Assembly: GCF_026914265.1 (NCBI RefSeq)
Contig: NC_069130.1
Coordinates: forward strand, 44,043,929 to 44,107,928
Direction: 5' to 3'
Length of the DNA: 64,000 nucleotides
Source: Mya arenaria
Taxonomy: Eukaryota > Mollusca > Bivalvia > Myida > Myidae
Part shown: positions 53,137 through 64,000 of the stretch, piece after piece
Layout of the letters: each line of letters starts with the position of its first letter
How positions within the stretch are numbered: position 1 is the stretch's first letter
Notes under the pieces: model-generated
The model's database searches: none
The model's input: only the letters and a program-made list of their open reading frames with translations
What the model was told of the DNA's origin: nothing
Translations under genes and position numbers: made by a program

Positions 53137-56085
53137 TACAGTGCTTTAGAACGTGTCCCAAAGCTATGATAACTAGTATAGAGATATATGGTCATTTGAT
53201 AAACTACAGTGCTTTAGAACGTGTCCCAAAGCTATGATAACTAGTATAGAGATATATGGTCATTTGATAAACTACAGTGCTTTAGAACGTGTCCCCCAGC
53301 TATGACTACCAGTATATAGATATATGGTCATTTGATAAACTACAGTGCTTTAGAACGTGTCCCAAAGCTATGACTACCAGTATAAAGATATATGGTCATT
53401 TGATAAACTACAGTGCTTTAGAACGTGTCCCCGAGCTATGACTACCTGTATAAAGATATATGGTCATTTGATAAACTACAGTGCTTTAGAACGTGTCCCC
53501 CAGCTATGACTACCAGTATAACGATATATGGTGATTTGATAAACTACAGTGCTTTAGAACTTGTCCCCCAGCTATGACTACCAGTATAAAGATATATGGT
53601 GATTTGATAAACTACAGTGCTTTAGAACGTGTCCCCCAGCTATGACTACCTGTATAAAGATATATGGTCATTTGATAAACTACAGTGCTTTAGAACGTGT
53701 CCCAAAGCTATGACTACCAGTATAAAGATATATGGTCATTTGATAAACTACAGTGCTTTAGAACGTGTCCCCCAGCTATGACTACCCGTATAAAGATATA
53801 TGGTCATTTGATAAACTACAGTGCTTTAGAACGTGTCCTCCAGCTATGTCTACCCGTATAAAGATATATGGTGATTTGATAAACTACAGTGCTTTAGAAC
53901 TTGTCCCCCAGCTATGACTACCAGTATAAAGATATATGGTCATTTGATAAACTACAGTGCTTTAGAACGTGTCCCAAAGCTATGACTACCAGTATAAAGA
54001 TATATGGTCATTTGATAAACTACAGTGCTTTAGAACGTGTCCCCTAGCTATGACTACCCGTATAAAGATATATGGTCATTTGATAAACTACAGTGCTTTA
54101 GAACGTGTCCTCCAGCTATGTCTACCCGTATAAAGATATATGGTCATTTGATAAACTACAGTGCTTTAGAACGTGTCCCAAAGCTTTTACTACCAGTATA
54201 AAGATATATGGTCATTTGATAAACTACAGTGCTTTAGAACGTGTCCCCCAGCTATGACTACCAGTATAAAGATATATGGTCATTTGATAAACTACAGTGC
54301 TTTAGAACGTGTCCCCCAGCTATGACTACCAGTATAAAGATATATGGTCATTTGATAAACTACAGTGCTTTAGAACGTGTCCCAAAGCTATTACTACCTG
54401 TATAAAGATATATGGTGATTTGATAAACTACAGTGCTTTAGAACGTGTCCTCCAGCTATGACTACCCATATAAAGATATATGGTCATTTGATAAACTACA
54501 GTGCTTTAGAACGTGTCCCCCAGCTATTACTACCAGTATAAAGATATATGGTTATTTGATAAACTACAGTGCTTTAGAACGTGTCCCCGAGCTATGACTA
54601 CCAGTATAAAGATATATGGTCATTTGATAAACTACAGTTCTTTAGAACGTGTCCCCCAGCTATGACTACCTGTATAAAGATATATGGTGATTTGATAAAC
54701 TACAGTGCTTTAGAACGTGTCCCCCAGCTATGAACACCAGTATAAAGATATATGGTCATTTGATAAACTACAGTGCTTTAGAATGTGTCCCAAAGCTATT
54801 ACTACCAGTATAAAGATATATGGTCATTTGATAATCTACAGTGCTTTAGAATTAGTCCCCCACCTATGATCACCAGTATAAAGATATATGGTCATTTGAT
54901 AAACTACAGTGCTTTAGAACGTGTCCCAAAGCTATTACTACCAGTATAACGATATATGGTCATTTGATAAACTACAGTGCTTTAGAACGTGTCCTCGAGC
55001 TATGACTACCTGTGTAAAGATATATGGTCATTTGATAAACTACAGTGCTTAAGAACGTGTCCAAATGCTATTACTACCAGTATAAAGATATATGGTCATT
55101 TGATAAACTACAGTGCTTTAGAACGTGTCCCCGAGCTATGACTACCTGTATAAAGATATATGGTCATTTTATAAACTACAGTGCTTTAGAACGTGTCCCC
55201 CAGCTATGACTACCAGTATAAAGATATATGGTCATTTGATAAACTACAGTGCTTTAGAACGTGTCCCAAAGCTATTACTACCTGTATAAAGATATATGGT
55301 CATTTGATAAACTACAGTGCTTTAGAACGTGTCCCACAGCTATGACTACCTGTATAAAGATATATGGTCATTTGATAAACTACAGTGCTTTAGAACGTGT
55401 CCCCCAGCTATGTCTACCCGTATAAAGATATATGGTCATTTGATAAACTACAGTGCTTTAGAACGTATCCCAAAGCTATTACTACCAGTATAAATATATA
55501 TGGTCATTTGATAATCTACAGTGCTTTAGAATGTGTCCCCCACCTATGATCACCAGTATAAAGATATATTGTCATTTGATAAACTACAGTGCTTTTGAAC
55601 GTGTCCCAAAGCTATTACTACCAGTATAACGATATATGGTCATTTGATAAACTACAGTGCTTTAGAACGTGTCCTCGAGCTATGACTACCTATATAAAGA
55701 TATATGGTCATTTGATAAACTACAGTGCTTTAGAATGTGTCCCAATACTATTACTACCAGTATAAAGATATATGGTCATTTGATAAACTACAGTGCTTTA
55801 GAATGTGTCCCCGAGCTATGACTACCTGTATAAAGATATATGGTCATTTGATAAACTACAGTGCTTTAGAACGTGTCCCCCAGCTATGACTACCTGTTAA
55901 AAGATATATGGTCATTTGATAAACTACAGTGCTTTAGAACGTGTCCCAAAGCTATTACCACCTGTATAAAGATATATGGTGATTTGATAAACTACAGTGC
56001 TTTAGAACGTGTCCCCCAGCTATGACTACCAGTATAAAGATATATGGTCATTTGATAAACTACAGTGCTGTAGAACATGAGGCCC
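53137..56085 (-). repeat. 68-bp satellite, array B (~43 copies), inverted relative to array A
   Basis: Unit GATAAACTACAGTGCTTTAG, AACGTGTCCCCCAGCTATGA, CTACCAGTATAAAGATATATGGTCATTT, the reverse complement of the array at 43.4-44.6 kb. Variants (CCCAAAG, CCTCCAG, CCCCGAG; CAGTATA/CTGTATA/CCGTATA) recur in runs of several units, suggesting block duplications. Edge units at 53137 and 56060-56130 decay into unique DNA. Confidence 0.95.
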
Positions 56086-56288
56086 AACTAGGACTACCAT
56101 TATAAAGCCAATTGTCATTTGTTTAACTTGTTTAGGTTAGTTTAGGTTAAATGTCAATAAATTTTGTAAAGGTCAAAATTCAGCTCATTCCCACCAAATC
56201 ACTGTGAAATGGATGTGCTTTGCTGAAAAAAATGATTTGCAAGCATCAATAGTTAAATAATGCATAAAATTATAGAAATATTTAATAC

Positions 56289-56416
56289 CGTCCTCCCAAA
56301 ATTCTTCGTACTAGAGTCAGGCACAAATTATCTTGCATTTCCAGCTCCTGGATTTTCCTTAAAGCCTCTTCCAAGGTTTTACAAACCAGCAATTTTGTTC
56401 GCTGTGGTGTACTCAT
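56289..56416 (-). CDS. Possible first coding exon of an unrecognised gene
   Basis: ATG at 56414-56416 opens a minus-strand frame (MSTPQRTKLLVCKTLEEALR, then an amphipathic KIQELEMQDN helix and LCLTLVRRILGG). Unspliced it stops at 56282-56284 after 44 codons; a donor GTATTA at 56283-56288 leaves phase 2, which fits the possible exon at 52306-52493. The sequence upstream (56417-56900) is non-repetitive and less AT-rich, as expected for a promoter region. No family is recognised, and a small intact ORF is the alternative. Confidence 0.35.
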
Positions 56417-57378
56417 GTGTTTTACACAGATATCAATGACGTAATTGTGTAAACACGCACCTGCCTAAATCCGCACTGTCGTTTATCAAAATCCATACTG
56501 TATTTAATTTTTACGGTGGGAAACACATTCCAACGGTCACGTGATTTTCATTGATCAAGTTTGTTTGTACTCTCGATCGTGAGAAATACCTATCGATCAG
56601 TAGTATATATCGTAGTCATATAATTGTGCACACTCTGACCCGTATAAATACTACTAGTGGTGTGTGTTTTATTTAACAATCATTGTGAATTTACCGGTAA
56701 AATTACCCTTCGATAGTCCGTCTGTTTAATCCTCCGCCATTGAGTGAATTTGTCCCGTGACACTTTCCTCCCACATGGTATCTCCTTCAATGGAGAGTAT
56801 TCAAGTAGCCTAAATCATGGCACCCGGCGAACTCGTTCTTTTCTCTATCCCGGGGTGCGAAAAATAGTAATACTGAACGGAGCCACCCCTGTAGAATAGC
56901 ACAGGCATTCACATTTAATTCTTTTTTTTATTTTTCAAGCATTAAACCCCATACATTTATGGGAAGAAGGGCTTCGGGGAGTTTGTCTATATGTTGTTTT
57001 AATAATTCACCAGCCGTTGTATATTATAAATTTACCGTTCCTCCGGGATGAGAATCCTTTTTATGTAAATAATGTATATAACATTTTAAATTATTATATA
57101 ATATTTTAACAGTGGCCCTGAAAAGGATCGTTTTCTTTCTTATAGTTAGTAAAGTCTTTGTTTATGCCAGTACTAAACTACCATCCGGAAACGGCTCTAA
57201 TATTAATAGCGATATTTCAAATACACCCTGGAGGATCAACCAATCTATATTTTATTTCATAATTTAATCAATCCTTGGCAACGCTTTCACATATTGTAAC
57301 ACCATAGGATGGAGTCTTAAGCTGGGAATTGTTATATTCTCCATCCTGGTTTGCCTGGTTACACAGCGATACTAGTCC

Positions 57379-57409
<31 letters not shown>

Positions 57410-57590
57410 AGAAGAAGAATAACAACAACAGTTGGACACTTATATATACATGTATAACACACTTTTCTTTATCTTATTTTTTATTGTTTTATTGAATATC
57501 GCTGTTTTATTATAAACAAGAAAAAAAGAATTCACTGAAAGGAGAAAGGAAAAAAGAAAAAGAAAAAAGAAAAAAAAAATTCAGGCAAAC
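56417..57590. other. Non-repetitive spacer, possible promoter region
   Basis: Contains CpG-bearing unique DNA (56450-56900) and an A-run followed by GAAGAAGAAG/AACAACAAC simple sequence (57378-57430). No gene is seen. The minus-strand open frame 57268-57462 is mostly the A-run translated as Phe and is rejected. Confidence 0.4.
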
Positions 57591-57725
57591 GCACTGAGGC
57601 ATAGTCCTCAGTGCAAACCAGCATATACCGCCCCCATCTCTGGTGGGGGTGGTTTAGGAAACTAACTAGTGAGAAATCTGTCATTTAAAAACAATAAATA
57701 AAATTTCTCACTAGCTAGTTGTTAT
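57591..57725. repeat. Three consecutive strong stem-loops
   Basis: Stem 1: GCACTGAGG / CCTCAGTGC (57591-57599, 57606-57614), 9 bp perfect, 6-base loop. Stem 2: ACCGCCCCCA / TGGGGGTGGT (57627-57636, 57644-57653), nine Watson-Crick pairs plus one G-U-type mismatch. Stem 3: AACTAACTAGTGAGAAAT / ATTTCTCACTAGCTAGTT (57660-57677, 57703-57720), 17 of 18. They follow a purine-rich A/G tract (57510-57582). This may be a mobile-element end or a structured RNA. Confidence 0.7.
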
Positions 57726-59653
57726 AATGCCAAGGATACGTTGTATATATAAACACTTACTATTGTAAAGAATTTTAAAATTTAGACATTTTTTTTTAAA
57801 TGTAGGCTGAGCCTAAAATGTTTGTATATGATGTATTTGAAGTGTTTGATTTTAATGCGTATGTGATAGATTCTTAAGATATTATTTAAATATTGAATTT
57901 TTAACCAGAGATTTATACATACTGTGTAGGAATATTTATATATATATACAGTCCAAAGCACCCACGCTACGATTAAAGACGAGATGTTTTAAATGTTATT
58001 AAATCTGTAGAAATACTGTAAAACGTAGCGTGCTAGCCGAATGGGTATAACCCGATGGCGAGGGTAAATAAGCTCACCCCCCCCCCCCCCCCTGACATAT
58101 TCATTGCAACCATGTATTAAGTTCATGAGTAAAATATATATCAATGAAAATCATTCTCATTTGAATAAATAATGAACATGTATGATTCAACTTAATAATT
58201 TTAATTGTGATGCAAACTGAGTGTGAATGTATGTATAGAATGTGTGTATATTTGCATTGAATATATTCCCATTTACAACTTAAACATTAAGAGCATTTGA
58301 TAGACAGTTAAAGAGCAGTTCTAGTGATGAACAAAGCATTCTTGTCTACATTTTTCCCAATCACACACAATTACTTTTTTAATTTTTGGGAGATATTCAC
58401 CTCACGTCGGGATCGAGCGCAAACCCAGGGGAATCCCCTACCACCAGCCCCATCCCCATGTTGGATTTATGGTTGAACTTGTCAGCATTAACCATACCAA
58501 ATGGAATGGCAAGTATGACATACATGACACATCCCTCCACGGGGGGCAAAATCCCCCGGAATTCCGACCCATCCCCTGGTCCCCCGCCGGGGGATCAATA
58601 TCCCCTGGAATAGAGATTTTTAAAAAAAATCTTTTTAACTCTAGCTCAAAGTTTAAAGTGGAAAGCATCCATATTATTATGAGTGTGAAATTCCATGAAG
58701 GACAATGATGACTAAGTCCAAAAATTATTGTAATTAGAGTGTGTTTCTATATTTATTCTTATATCATAAATGTAGATATTGTGCAAGATTTCGCTGTGTT
58801 AAAATCCCCTTTTGTTATATCAAAATCCCCTGGAATTCAAACCAAAATCCCCTGGTAAGCCAGGCATGCATGGTATGAGGAATTTCTAAGAAAAAATGGT
58901 TTTATAGTTCAGGATTAATCTTTTTAACTCCAGACTATTGTACAGAGGTAAAAATTGTTTGTTGAACATATCCATAAAAAAAGAACAGAAGCAAGTACAT
59001 GTACCTTGAAATTAATATATAAATTTGACTTTGGAAACAATTTCAAAAGGGATCTAAGCCCCTGCTTTTGTGCAAGAATCCCTCATGCTCAAACAGACCC
59101 CAAGTTATTTTTCTGATTGACCATTATAAGCTGTTAGAAACACTGTATAAAAAAGTATGTCAAATATAAAAGTAAAACAAATAAAATCATATACAGGTGT
59201 GTACTATACAATCCTTTCATTCATTTCATCTATGATAAAAACAGCAGGCATTTTTGGCAATATAAATTAATTTCTAGATTTTCATCCCTTTTTTTAAAGG
59301 GGGTGCTGCATGTGAAATTTTTAAAAAAAAAATCTAGATAACTGTTGTTTTTTCACTGTTGAATAAGAGACCATATACATTATACATGTGTTTCTAGATG
59401 AACCACGAACATGCTTGTAAAAATCTCCTTTCTTACATTTGAATGTTATACAGCGACACTGTAGGTATGAATAAACGCTGTTCCCGGACAGTTCGGACAG
59501 ATATGCAAATACAGACCCTAGATCAACATTTGTATTTGAGTCAATAAAATTTAAGGGGCCGAATAAAGATTTTGGGTGGGAATGAATATCTAGCTATTAA
59601 TTTATAGTCGCCTTAAGGCAATAGATTTCAAAAATACAACAAGACTTCTTTAC
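57726..59653. other. Spacer with C-run and AATCCCCTGGAA-type repeats
   Basis: A C-run of about 18 lies at 58075-58093. Around 58400-58860 the word AATCCCCTGGAATT and related CCCCCGG...CCGGGGG inverted pieces recur, giving opposite-strand open frames (58386-58708) that are not convincing genes. Poorly conserved repeat DNA is the likeliest reading. Confidence 0.45.
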
Positions 59654-61299
59654 CTTTTCATTTTTTGTTAGAGAACTTGTTGCATCAGTTATACCATTGA
59701 TGGCGCTGTTACACAGACCATTTACCATGTCGAGTCCCTCGTTTTCTTTATTACCATTGGTTGAGCCATATTGAGCAGAAAGAGGAGACAACTCCATTGG
59801 TTCCTGCAAGTCTGGTTCATGCCCGTTGGTCAATTCATGAGGAAGATCAAGTTGCCTCCCTTCCTTACAAGCCGGCCAGCTTGAAATAACTTTGTTGGGT
59901 ATCCGTCTGTTGGTCAGAATCGAATTTAGAAAATTGTGAATTGCGTGTTGTTAAATTAAGAGCAATTTCTTCAGAACCACTCTTAAGATTTGCCACATTA
60001 TTTTTCTCAAGCCTATTTTTTGCTTTTTGGAAGACATCGCTCTGGATCACATGGTTTAGTGTCTGAAGACGTTTGAATGTCTTAGATGACATAACCTTTC
60101 GGTCTATGAGATCATCAATGGAGCGCTTTCCACATAAACCCTCTTTTGTGACAGAAAAGTTTTCCTGCTTTATATCATTCACACTTTTCGATAAGTCAAT
60201 TACATTTGTCTCATTCCTCTGTGGGACACGCATTGTGTGAGCGCTTTTACGACTTTTTGCTCTCTCCATAATTCTGTTTTGAACCTGTCCAAGTGTTTCA
60301 TGATTTGCCTGTACACGACCTGAGGCTTCTCTTTTGATTTTTGCCTCTATATCTAGTGATTTTTGAATATTGGCATTTTGGTCTCTTGCAAATGGTGACC
60401 TCTCCTTGTGACCTTGGCTGCTGCTCTGTGAGGGGGAGTGGCTGCTCTGACTAGAGTGACCTGGGTTTGGTCCCTGGAGTGAAAACAGGAGAGGCGGAGC
60501 TATCAAGGGGAATGCTTGAGAAAACGCGAGTACATTCTGGCTCTGTAAGTCATGACTGGACGGTTCTTGTTTAATATTGACTAGAAAAGGGTTTATAGCG
60601 CCATTTTATAAGTTGGAAGCGTTAGACACAGGAATGTCTAAGTTTGTCATGGAGGTCATGTAGTTTATGAGATTTGCTTGCAGCATTGAGCTCATTGCTG
60701 GGGTCAGAGATGGCACTGGTTGTAACATAGATGGCAAGGTTTGGCCCGCAGCTTGCAAACTTGCAGACAATATGGCATTGTTAGTGTTCATATCTGTGGC
60801 ACATGGGAACTGACTAGGTGTGATGTCCATAGAAATGGCAAGTGAAGCATCATTAGAAAAATTAGATGACTGTTGAGTCAACAGTGTTGACTGGATACAG
60901 CTGACGTAAGTTCTTCAGCTGATTCACTGTTGGGAATTGAACCCAGCACATAATTGTAAGTTGTAGCATCGGTATTTGAATCAGGCCGAGCTGGGTCCAT
61001 TTTTCCATTTCCTTGTCCTTTCTCAGCGGTGAGTTTCTTAAAAGGCTTCGGAGCAAGCTTTCGGGGGGATTTTGGAATGGTTGGAAGCTTTACTTTGAAA
61101 GAGCTTGTAAAGTCTGTTAGTTTGGAATCAGACACCATTGAGGCATGCTGGGAGTTAACTTTGAAATCGCAGTCTTTTCCGTTAAGTTGATCATGACTTC
61201 CAAGCTCCTCAACAAACCAGAAATTGACGAAGCCAAGCATCTGGGTGAGCTTGATTCTGTATGAACAACGGTGGCCTCGCATTTTCGTTTTGTCGCAGC
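59654..61299 (-). pseudogene. Large coding exon of a regulator-like protein, disrupted three times
   Basis: Acceptor TATTTTGCAG at 61300-61309 and donor GTAAAG at 59648-59653 bracket 1,646 bases with protein-like sequence in three linked frames. Part 1 (61299 to about 60890) has basic SPRKLAPKPFKKLTAEKG. Part 2 (about 60890-59868) has methionine/glutamine-rich sequence, INPFLVNIKQEP, Ser-rich GHSSQSSHSPSQ, NVIDLSKSVNDIKQE, SIDDLIDRKVMSSKTFKRL and ALNLTTRN. Part 3 (to 59654) has PMELSPLSAQYGS. A frameshift near 60890, an in-frame TAA at 60606-60608 and a frameshift near 59866 separate or break them. IKQE and DLSK/LNLT words resemble SUMO and CtBP-binding motifs of transcriptional regulators, but the family is not recognised. 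Assembly errors could explain the breaks. Confidence 0.55.
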
Positions 61300-61389
61300 C
61301 TGCAAAATAAAGAGTTTACAAATGTTTTACTTACTCCTACGGTTGTATCAGACTTAGTTTAAACATATTTGTTTCACAACGATTGTGAA

Positions 61390-61582
61390 ACAAGTTATTA
61401 CAACATTATATTAATCACTCTCGTTGGCACGATTGGGGAAAACCAGAGAACCCGGAGAAAACCCACTTGTCCGGCTTGGTGACCACAAACCAAACTCACA
61501 AGCGCCCAAGCCGGGAATCGAACCCGGGTGGGTCACCTAGGTGAGAAGCGAGTGTGCTAACCACTGCGCTAACCGGACAACC
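61390..61582 (-). mobile_element. tRNA-derived SINE, better-preserved copy of the 31.2-kb family
   Basis: Minus-strand head GTCCGGTTAGCGCAGTGGTTAG... (A box) and GGGTTCGATTCCC (B box), body with GTTTGTGGTCACCAAGCCGG, GTGGGTTTTCTCCGGGTTC, and tail GTGCCAACGAGAGTGATTAA. A perfect 11-bp hairpin TTGTTTCACAACGATTGTGAAACAA-type (61368-61392) abuts its tail. The tRNA part looks like a family-wide SINE head, not a functional tRNA gene. Confidence 0.85.
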
Positions 61583-63397
61583 GAAATCATATCAGACTTA
61601 TTGTATATACAATTCACTGTATACTTTCTGTTCAATTTCTACATGAAATCATGATAATAAATGAATGCACTTATGTTAACAATTTAGACTATAACATGAT
61701 TGATGTGTCTTCAAAAACTTTGACCTGATTTGAAAAATAAGACCAATTGAAATTCACATTGTCAGTTCACTGAGTCATAATAATGGTACTGTTTTATCTC
61801 ATAATGTCTGTATAAACATTTTAACACTTTAACATTTGCCATAAAGGTGGTATTATGAAAGATATTTTTACAAAAAAATAAATAAAAAGTTTAAAAAAAG
61901 TTCCAGCACTCATGTAACAACTTTTATCAAGCTTTACCCCCCTTGAACAATTGGGCAAGTCTTAAAAATCAGTCTTACGAGATAATAAACTTTATTTTAA
62001 CTGATTCAAATATGAATGATTAACATTATCTGTTTTCGTAATTAAGCTTAAAATATTATACAATAAGAACATTAATTAAACAGAAAAAAATGTCAAAACA
62101 GAAAAATATCTGGATTAGCTTAATTTTGTTTTTAATAAGATTAGCTAATGTATGCATTAAAATCATATATAGTTGCTATAATATTTGCTATTTTAGCATG
62201 ATTTGGTATTTTTCCCAAAGTCAAAAATAAATCTTGATTCCGAAGGAAGAGACGGTGAAAATAATTCTAAAAAAAATACTGAACTAGCATCATTGCTTAT
62301 TTATTCATTCACAGGATTTATATTCAATTAATTGGGAAAATGTCATGAATTTTGGGGGAAAATGAACACTTTTTTATTTTCTTATATGACACTGGTGTAG
62401 AAGAATGGTATTCACTAATGTCTTTAGTCGGAGTTTTAGACTCGGGCTCAATTTTTTTTTAAATCTTAGTTGTCTCAAAATATATGTTATAAAATTTATA
62501 AGAAAATAAAAAATGTCTGTTTGATAGTAGAATATTTTATTTGTAACAGGTACAACGATTTTTAACATTTTTGCTTCTGTGATAGCACATTTACCACTTA
62601 ATGAATATTTGGAATTCTGAGTCGGAGTCTTAAAATCAGACTCAATACACAAGTGAATACACCCCCTGTAGAATTATTGGCATATTGGCAAATTTTGATT
62701 GGGTCAAACAGCAAATGCATTGTCATCTCAATATTTTTGAATAATTTATTCTTTGTCAGAATGGGATTTATTACAGAAATAGTAAGACTGGAAATGTTAG
62801 ACTAAGTTTATTCGAATTGACAGATAAAAACTAATTCGATTTCCGACACTTGCTTAGTATTCAAGTGAATTTCCTAATCTTAGCGATACATTGTCATACA
62901 CTCATAAATAACTAAACATAAATAGAAATGTTCTTATAATAACTAGCGACCTGTGTGAAAGATAAGCAAGGGAAATAATTACGGTGAATTTGTATTTGCT
63001 TGTATATATTTTATGCTGGTAGAAAATGCCGCGGGCAGTTTTCTTACCCCATCACTTGTCAGGCATGTTTAAACTGTTGTTTTATTCATAGAAAGCAAAT
63101 TATTCATTCTGATACATCAGTGTCAAACATAAGAGCGTGCATGAAATTATCGACTTCAATGTTTTAGCCAGGTACATTGAACCCTGTTTGAGGGTTGAGA
63201 AAAAATGTAACATGACAGTTGTGGACCCATAGCAAGATAATTACCAGGTTATTGGCTCTTTTCACTTTAAAGCAATCATAATTATTCATTATTGGTTGAT
63301 AAGTTATGATCAGATTCCATTGTTTCAGTTTATTATACGGTTAATGATGTAAAATTGTAATTTTCTGCAGAACTCTGTAGTGTTCTTTGCCTTAATT
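61583..63397. other. AT-rich DNA, intron or upstream region of the disrupted gene
   Basis: No exon with splice sites and family-like sequence was recognised upstream of 61299. The open frame 62374-62652 (minus) has no supporting features. Confidence 0.45.
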
Positions 63398-63725
63398 AAA
63401 GCTGCGCTCAAACAGATTGAATGTTTTGACAACTTTTTTTATTTTTTTGTCTTAGAACGAGCAAATTTTTGCGTAAATATCTGCAATTTCGGGAATTTTT
63501 ATGATTTTTTTCTTTAACCATTAGTAACATAAATATAATGCATTAATAATAATACATTTAGCTATAAAACATTAAATGAGGAATGGAAATATGAAAATCT
63601 GCGATCTGATCTTTTGTCAGCAGCCTTTCATCACTGGTTTGCAGATATTTACGCAAACATTTGCTAATTCCAAGAGAAAAAATAAAAAAAAATGGAAAAA
63701 GGTTAAATCTTTGAGAGCGCAGCTT
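63398..63725. mobile_element. Foldback MITE, family copy 2
   Basis: Ends AAAGCTGCGCTCAAACAGATTGA and AATCTTTGAGAGCGCAGCTT are inverted, and inner arms TTTTTTGTCTTAGAACGAG / GCTAATTCCAAGAGAAAAAAT pair as well. Same family as 38939-39219, with diverged middle. The sequence just after it (AAAGGGACACAATACAGATTG, from 63728) resembles the left end of the MITE at 51769. Confidence 0.8.
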
Positions 63726-64000
63726 CAAAGGGACACAATACAGATTGATGCAAAAATATTTTTTATTTTTTATTTTAATGCATTATAATTTCTTAGCTCA
63801 TTTGACTGTAATGATCAAAACAAAAACAAGCCATTGATTGTGTAGATATAAATTTATAAGCGATATGTTGTCGCTTTTTTGACTGAAGAGTTTGAGGCCA
63901 CGTAGCTATAAGTTGAAAAATCCCGTTTATAAAGTCTTATACTTTTTTTCCTGTACACAAGTCAAATGTTTTTTATCATAGTGTCAAATGTGCTATGCAT

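Noticed and set aside
57268..57462. Poly-Phe open frame
   Set aside because: Produced by a long A-run on the plus strand.
58386..58708. Proline/glycine-rich open frames on both strands
   Set aside because: Arise from inverted C-rich and G-rich repeat pieces; no conserved motif.

Overview
The window reads as AT-rich, intron-rich nuclear DNA from a marine bivalve mollusc. That is an inference from three things: spliceosomal genes with GT/AG introns, tRNA-derived SINEs, and several repeat families (units with TGACCTTGACCTTTGACC, tracts of GACCGACC/GACTGACT, starts ACAAGAG) that I associate with clam genomes. No species can be named from the sequence alone. There is no operon, no CRISPR array and no rRNA.

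Layout. 0.7-1.1 kb (-): first exon of a SAP-domain protein. 2.5-4.7 kb (+): an OTU-domain protein of an expanded invertebrate family, split by a frameshift and carrying an acidic minisatellite. 5.5-14.6 kb (-): a complete Ty3/Gypsy LTR retrotransposon with 633-bp near-identical LTRs and a 4-bp target duplication. Its interior is broken: frameshifts, an in-frame stop, no protease or zinc knuckle, and a LINE fragment in the leader. 15.9-17.1 kb: 57-bp satellite. 20.6-35.3 kb (-): a PUS3-type tRNA pseudouridine synthase gene, 11 recognisable exons. Phase arithmetic shows that three further small coding segments are unaccounted for. Its introns are packed with nested repeats and SINEs. 36.0-41.5 kb: more tandem-array elements, a SINE with a perfect 14-bp target duplication, a foldback MITE, and a LINE whose 5' part is inverted. 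43.4-44.6 and 53.1-56.1 kb: one 68-bp satellite in two arrays of opposite orientation. 46.6-47.4 kb: 33-bp minisatellite. 47.9-50.8 kb: further ACAAGAG-type elements. 51.2-56.4 kb (-): scattered open segments that may be exons of an unrecognised gene. 59.7-61.3 kb (-): a large coding exon of a regulator-like protein, broken by two frameshifts and one stop.

The most interesting structure is a superfamily of tandem-array elements (24.4, 26.7, 28.0, 36.0, 47.9 and 49.1-49.6 kb). Most members start with A(C/T)AAGAG or ACTAGAG followed at once by a family-specific hairpin. In the best-preserved ones there is then a short sequence that reappears in a 3' terminal hairpin, an internal array, and a GAC-rich tract. 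Several end AGCTAA. This resembles non-autonomous Helitron/Helentron (HINE) architecture. In one family almost every array unit carries a perfect palindromic nuclear-receptor site (AGGTCA-CAC-TGACCT) fused to further half-sites.

Limits: exon boundaries were found by eye from splice motifs, reading-frame phase and remembered family motifs. Family names are recognition from motifs, not database results.
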